Assembly: GCF_023746595.1 (NCBI RefSeq)
Contig: NZ_CP080572.1
Span: 496,001-560,000, forward strand
From: Thermococcus argininiproducens
Lineage (GTDB): Archaea > Methanobacteriota_B > Thermococci > Thermococcales > Thermococcaceae
Reading direction: 5' to 3'
DNA length: 64,000 nucleotides
The notes beneath the pieces are model-generated. The model made no database searches. It was not told the DNA's origin and worked only from the letters and a program-made list of their open reading frames with translations. Below are positions 60,627 to 64,000 of the stretch, one piece after another (within the stretch, counting starts at the first letter, position 1; every line of letters starts with the position of its first letter). The translations under genes were made by a program, and so were the position numbers.

Positions 60627-61766
60627 ATGGTTTCTAAGCCCCACGGAGGAAAACTGGTTAGGAGAATAGCTGCCCCGAAGACAAGGGAGAGGATTTTAAG
60701 TGAGCAGCATGAGTATCCGAGAGTTCAGATTGATCATGGAAGGGCCATTGACCTTGAGAACATAGCCCATGGTGTTTATTCTCCACTGAAGGGATTCTTA
60801 ACGAGAGATGATTTTGAGAGTGTTTTAGACCACATGAGGTTGAGTGATGACACTCCATGGACCATTCCAATAGTGCTTGATGTTGAAAATCCAACCTTTG
60901 AAGAAGGAGACGCGGTTCTTCTCTACTATGAGGACTTACCAGTAGCGAGAATGCATGTGGAGGAGATTTACACCTACGACAAGAAGGAGTTTGCCAAAAA
61001 CGTATTCAAAACCACTGAAGAGGCCCATCCGGGGGTTGCAAGGGTCTACTCAATGGGTGATTATCTAGTTGGTGGAGAGATAGAGCTCCTGAATGAGCTT
61101 CCGAATCCCTTTGCCAAGTACACTCTTAGACCGGTTGAAACGAGGATTCTTTTTAGGGAGAGGGGGTGGGAAACCATAGTTGCTTTCCAGACTAGGAACG
61201 TTCCACACGTGGGTCATGAATACGTCCAAAAGTCAGCCCTCACATTCGTTGACGGCCTCTTCATAAACCCTGTTTTGGGTAAGAAGAAAAAGGGCGACTA
61301 TAAGGATGAAGTGATTATCAAGGCCTATGAGGTGCTTTTCAAGCACTACTATCCAAAGGATGCCGCTACACTGGCAACCGTCAGGTATGAGATGCGCTAT
61401 GCCGGGCCTAGAGAAGCAATTCACCACGCCATAATGAGGAAGAACTTTGGAGCAACGCACTTCATCGTAGGAAGGGATCATGCAGGCGTTGGCAATTATT
61501 ACGGGCCTTACGATGCTCATGAGATCTTTAACCACTTCCCCGACCTGGGCATAACACCAATGTTCTTCAAGGAGTTCTTCTACTGCAGGAGATGTGGTTC
61601 AATAGTTAACGAAAGGATCTGTCCACATCCGATGGAAGATAGGGAATACTTCAGTGGAACAAAGATCAGAAATATGATAAGGGAGGGCAAAGTACCTCCA
61701 GCATACTTCATGAGGCCCGAGGTGTATGAGGTCATAAGGAGCTTTGATAATCCCTTTGTAGAGTGA
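60627..61766 (+). CDS. sat: ATP sulfurylase (sulfate adenylyltransferase)
   Basis: 379 residues; makes adenosine 5'-phosphosulfate from ATP and sulfate. Motifs FQTRNVPHVGHEY (QxRN...HxxH, active site) and FIVGRDHAGVGNYYGPYDAH are complete; a Cys/His cluster CRRCGSIVNERICPHP suggests a zinc site as in archaeal enzymes. The ATG at 60627 follows GGTGAT. Provides APS for PAPS synthesis and the sulfotransferases at 40172-45618. Confidence 0.95.
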   Translation: MVSKPHGGKLVRRIAAPKTRERILSEQHEYPRVQIDHGRAIDLENIAHGVYSPLKGFLTRDDFESVLDHMRLSDDTPWTIPIVLDVENPTFEEGDAVLLYYEDLPVARMHVEEIYTYDKKEFAKNVFKTTEEAHPGVARVYSMGDYLVGGEIELLNELPNPFAKYTLRPVETRILFRERGWETIVAFQTRNVPHVGHEYVQKSALTFVDGLFINPVLGKKKKGDYKDEVIIKAYEVLFKHYYPKDAATLATVRYEMRYAGPREAIHHAIMRKNFGATHFIVGRDHAGVGNYYGPYDAHEIFNHFPDLGITPMFFKEFFYCRRCGSIVNERICPHPMEDREYFSGTKIRNMIREGKVPPAYFMRPEVYEVIRSFDNPFVE

Positions 61767-61771
61767 TTTCT

Positions 61772-62704
61772 ATGCTGATAATCCACCACTGGGACACGGA
61801 TGGCATAACCTCAGCAGCTTTACTCGTTAAGGCCCTCAACCTAGTGGAATTTAAAAACATGAGTCCTCCCATTGGCGAGTTCCGCTTTGATGAGAGGATC
61901 AAGAGAGCTATTGAGAGATCGGAGGAAATTTACATCCTTGATCTAAACCTTCCCCACGAAGTTGAGGGCATTAATAAAAGCATAGTATTCATAGACCACC
62001 ACATCCAGCCAAGGATCAGAAACCCAAAAGTCAAGCAGATAAACCCGGCCCTTGAGGGTGAGGAGGCTCCCTCGGCTTCCTTTGTTGTTTCTCAATATTT
62101 TAATTTCTGGAACACTTGGAGCGCTCTGGGAGTTATTGGGGATATAGGGGAAAAGGCCTTTGAGATTCCTAAAGTTGGGGAGCTTTTAGAAAGGGAGGGC
62201 TTCACAAAGGAGGAAGCTTTGAGGCTAGTGGAGCTCATGGATTCGAATTATATAACCACGGAAAGGAAAAGCGTTGAAAAGGCCGTTAAAGTAGTTCTTG
62301 AAACCCCTGTGAGAGATCTTTTGACATATGGGCCATGGGTCAAAAAGGCTGAGGCAATAGGGGAGGCTATTAATGGGGCCCTTGCGGGGGCAGAGGTGAG
62401 GGATGGAATGGCCTTCATAACTTTCAAGAGCCCGTTCAACATTATCTCCAAGGTGGCCAGAAAGGCCGTCTGGGAGATAGGCTATGAGGGAGCGGTGGTT
62501 GTTAATGAGGACTTCCATGGGAAGGCCCAGATTTACTTCAGGATTTCGTCGAAAATGGCCAAGAAAATAAATATGGGTGAAATAATCTCTGAACTTAAGG
62601 GTAAAGGCTTCAATGCCGGAGGTAAGAGAGAGGTTTTAGGGTGTATTTGTGAGAAAGATAAAATTGAGGAAGTTTTGAGAATAATTAACGCTCATTTGGG
62701 GTGA
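61772..62704 (+). CDS. DHH-family phosphoesterase
   Basis: 310 residues. DHH domain motifs HHWDTDGITSAALL and FIDHHIQPR, with a DHHA1-type C-terminus (GKGFNAGGKREVLG). Located between ATP sulfurylase and a phosphodiesterase, it may hydrolyse 3'-phosphoadenosine-5'-phosphate (PAP), the product of sulfotransferases (inference from context). The ATG at 61772 follows GAGTGAT; GTG 61763 is the alternative and overlaps the sat stop. Confidence 0.88.
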   Translation: MLIIHHWDTDGITSAALLVKALNLVEFKNMSPPIGEFRFDERIKRAIERSEEIYILDLNLPHEVEGINKSIVFIDHHIQPRIRNPKVKQINPALEGEEAPSASFVVSQYFNFWNTWSALGVIGDIGEKAFEIPKVGELLEREGFTKEEALRLVELMDSNYITTERKSVEKAVKVVLETPVRDLLTYGPWVKKAEAIGEAINGALAGAEVRDGMAFITFKSPFNIISKVARKAVWEIGYEGAVVVNEDFHGKAQIYFRISSKMAKKINMGEIISELKGKGFNAGGKREVLGCICEKDKIEEVLRIINAHLG

Positions 62705-62709
62705 TCAAT

Positions 62710-64000
62710 ATGGAAGAAAAAATAAATGAAGGGATTGAAAAGGTCAAGAAGGTCTTTGTCATTGGCCTTGACTCAGCTCCGCCTGAACTTTTGTTTGGTA
62801 AGTTTTTGGACGATTTACCCAACATAAAGTGGCTTGTGGAGCGCTCTATTTATGGCCCAATGCAGAGCACAATTCCGGCCATTACAATTCCGGCCTGGAT
62901 GGTCATGGCCACGGGTAAAACACCGGGAGAACTTGGCCTTTACGGTTTTAGGCATAGGAAAGAGGGCACCTACAACGATATCTGGATTGCCCATGCTTTG
63001 ATGGTTAAGGAAAAGGCCGTTTGGCACCACATAGCCGAGAAGGGTAAAAAATCGATTTTAATTGGAATCCCCCCGAGTTATCCACCTAAAAGGGTAAACG
63101 GTTATCTTATAAGCTGTTTCATTACTCCTGATGCAACCGTTGACTACACCTATCCAAAGGAGCTCAAGGGAGAGATTGAGCGCTTGGTTGGTGAGTATAT
63201 CTTCGACGTTGTCTTTAGGAAGGAGAACAGAGATGAGACAAAGGAGCAGCTCTGGGAGATGACGAGAAAGAGGTTTGAGGTCATAAGATATTTAATTCAG
63301 GAGAAGGAGTGGGACTACTTCCAGTTCGTGGAGATAGGCCTTGACAGGGTTCACCACGCCTTCTGGAAGTACTTTGACGAGAACCATCATTTATACCCGG
63401 GCGATGACAATCCATACAAAAACGTCATTCCCGATTACTACAAGCTCCTTGATGAAGAAATAGGTAAAACTCTAAAGCTTCTTGACTTGGATGAGACCGC
63501 TGTGATTATAGTTTCCGATCATGGTATAAAGGCCATGAAAGGAGCTTTTGCCATAAATCAGTGGCTCATTGATGAGGGATTATTAAAGATCAAGAACCCG
63601 GAGATTCTTGAGGAAGGGAGACAGGTCAGGTTCAATGAACTTGATGTGGACTGGAGCAAAACAATAGCCTGGGCCTGGGGAGGTTATTACTCACGGGTTT
63701 TCCTCAACGTTAAAGGAAGGGAGCCCCACGGCATAATTGAGCCCTCGGAATACGATAAGGTTAGAGATGAAGTTGCCGAGAGAATAAAGAGCATCAGAGG
63801 GCCCAATGGGGAGAAGTGGAACACCAAAGTTTTCTATCCGGAGGAGATTTACCCAATAGCCAAGGGGGACAAACCGGATTTGATGGTTTACCTGGACGAT
63901 TTGAACTGGAGAGCAGCGGGAACTCTTGGCTATGAGAGTCCATATCTCTTGGAGAATGATTTAGGCCCAGATGATGCCGTGCACGCTGAATACGGAGTGT
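62710..64000 (+). CDS. Type I phosphodiesterase / nucleotide pyrophosphatase-like (runs off window)
   Basis: 430 residues visible. VFVIGLDSAPPELLFG with N-terminal metal Asp, STIPAITIPAWMVMATG with nucleophile Thr, and VIIVSDHGIKAMKG. Related in fold to the protein at 45629. GGGGTGAT ribosome site 4 nt before ATG 62710 and 5 nt after the DHH gene. Known archaeal sulfate-assimilation clusters contain this enzyme, then APS kinase; the next gene is outside the window. Confidence 0.9.
   Translation, partial: MEEKINEGIEKVKKVFVIGLDSAPPELLFGKFLDDLPNIKWLVERSIYGPMQSTIPAITIPAWMVMATGKTPGELGLYGFRHRKEGTYNDIWIAHALMVKEKAVWHHIAEKGKKSILIGIPPSYPPKRVNGYLISCFITPDATVDYTYPKELKGEIERLVGEYIFDVVFRKENRDETKEQLWEMTRKRFEVIRYLIQEKEWDYFQFVEIGLDRVHHAFWKYFDENHHLYPGDDNPYKNVIPDYYKLLDEEIGKTLKLLDLDETAVIIVSDHGIKAMKGAFAINQWLIDEGLLKIKNPEILEEGRQVRFNELDVDWSKTIAWAWGGYYSRVFLNVKGREPHGIIEPSEYDKVRDEVAERIKSIRGPNGEKWNTKVFYPEEIYPIAKGDKPDLMVYLDDLNWRAAGTLGYESPYLLENDLGPDDAVHAEYGV

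Overview
The window is chromosomal DNA of a low-GC member of the Thermococcales (hyperthermophilic Euryarchaeota, Thermococcus-like). Supporting signs are ADP-forming acetyl-CoA synthetase, RadA, NucS, an archaeal TrpRS, the MTA deaminase/MTA phosphorylase pair, Lrp/ArsR-type winged-helix regulators, tRNA genes with encoded CCA, strong GGTGA-type ribosome sites, and archaeal origin recognition boxes. The species is not identified. No rRNA and no CRISPR array were seen.

Layout: (1) 1-16584 is mostly housekeeping: an amino-acid permease end, trpS, acdA, two winged-helix regulators around a DUF211 protein, NAD(P)HX repair, a molybdopterin oxidoreductase pair, macro-domain protein, MTA salvage, a secreted beta-helix protein, a PAC2 proteasome-assembly protein, nucS, radA and a K+ channel. 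(2) 16585-17325 is a replication origin: two full ORB elements in inverted orientation flank about 246 bp of AT-rich DNA, with extra mini-ORBs in neighbouring genes. No cdc6/orc1 gene adjoins it. (3) 17326-31794 is accessory plus housekeeping: an orphan CARF-domain protein with a PIN-type nuclease, an intact IS200/IS605 element (tnpA+tnpB), a frameshifted tnpA relic, a CcdA/thioredoxin pair, a CBS/antiporter pair, an Lrp regulator with a class III aminotransferase, an MFS carrier and an SF1 helicase, followed by tandem tRNA-Glu and tRNA-Ile. (4) 32129-36792 holds a secreted transglutaminase-like protein and a duplicated module of small hydrophobic secreted peptides with SpoIIM/DUF95 membrane proteins, resembling circular-bacteriocin loci. 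A HEPN/MNT toxin-antitoxin pair sits between the copies. (5) 36849-59692 is a large surface-glycan locus: nucleotide-sugar enzymes, flippase, four sulfotransferases, three GT4 glycosyltransferases, two alkaline-phosphatase-superfamily hydrolases, an alpha/alpha-toroid protein and WbpB/D/E-like enzymes, interspersed with archaeal AAA ATPases. A structured GC-rich RNA candidate lies at 57836-58010. (6) 60372-64000 is a sulfate-activation operon (RHH regulator, ATP sulfurylase, DHH phosphoesterase, phosphodiesterase) cut by the window end.

How they fit: ATP sulfurylase would start the route to PAPS, the sulfotransferases would use PAPS to decorate glycans, and the DHH enzyme may recycle PAP. Together with the nucleotide-sugar genes this suggests a sulfated surface glycan or S-layer glycan. 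A family of short IS605-like right-end hairpins (AAGCCTC..GAGGAGGTCAG type) is scattered without transposase, at 500, 20551, 56676, 59815 and 60201; two of them overlap the stop codon of a host gene.
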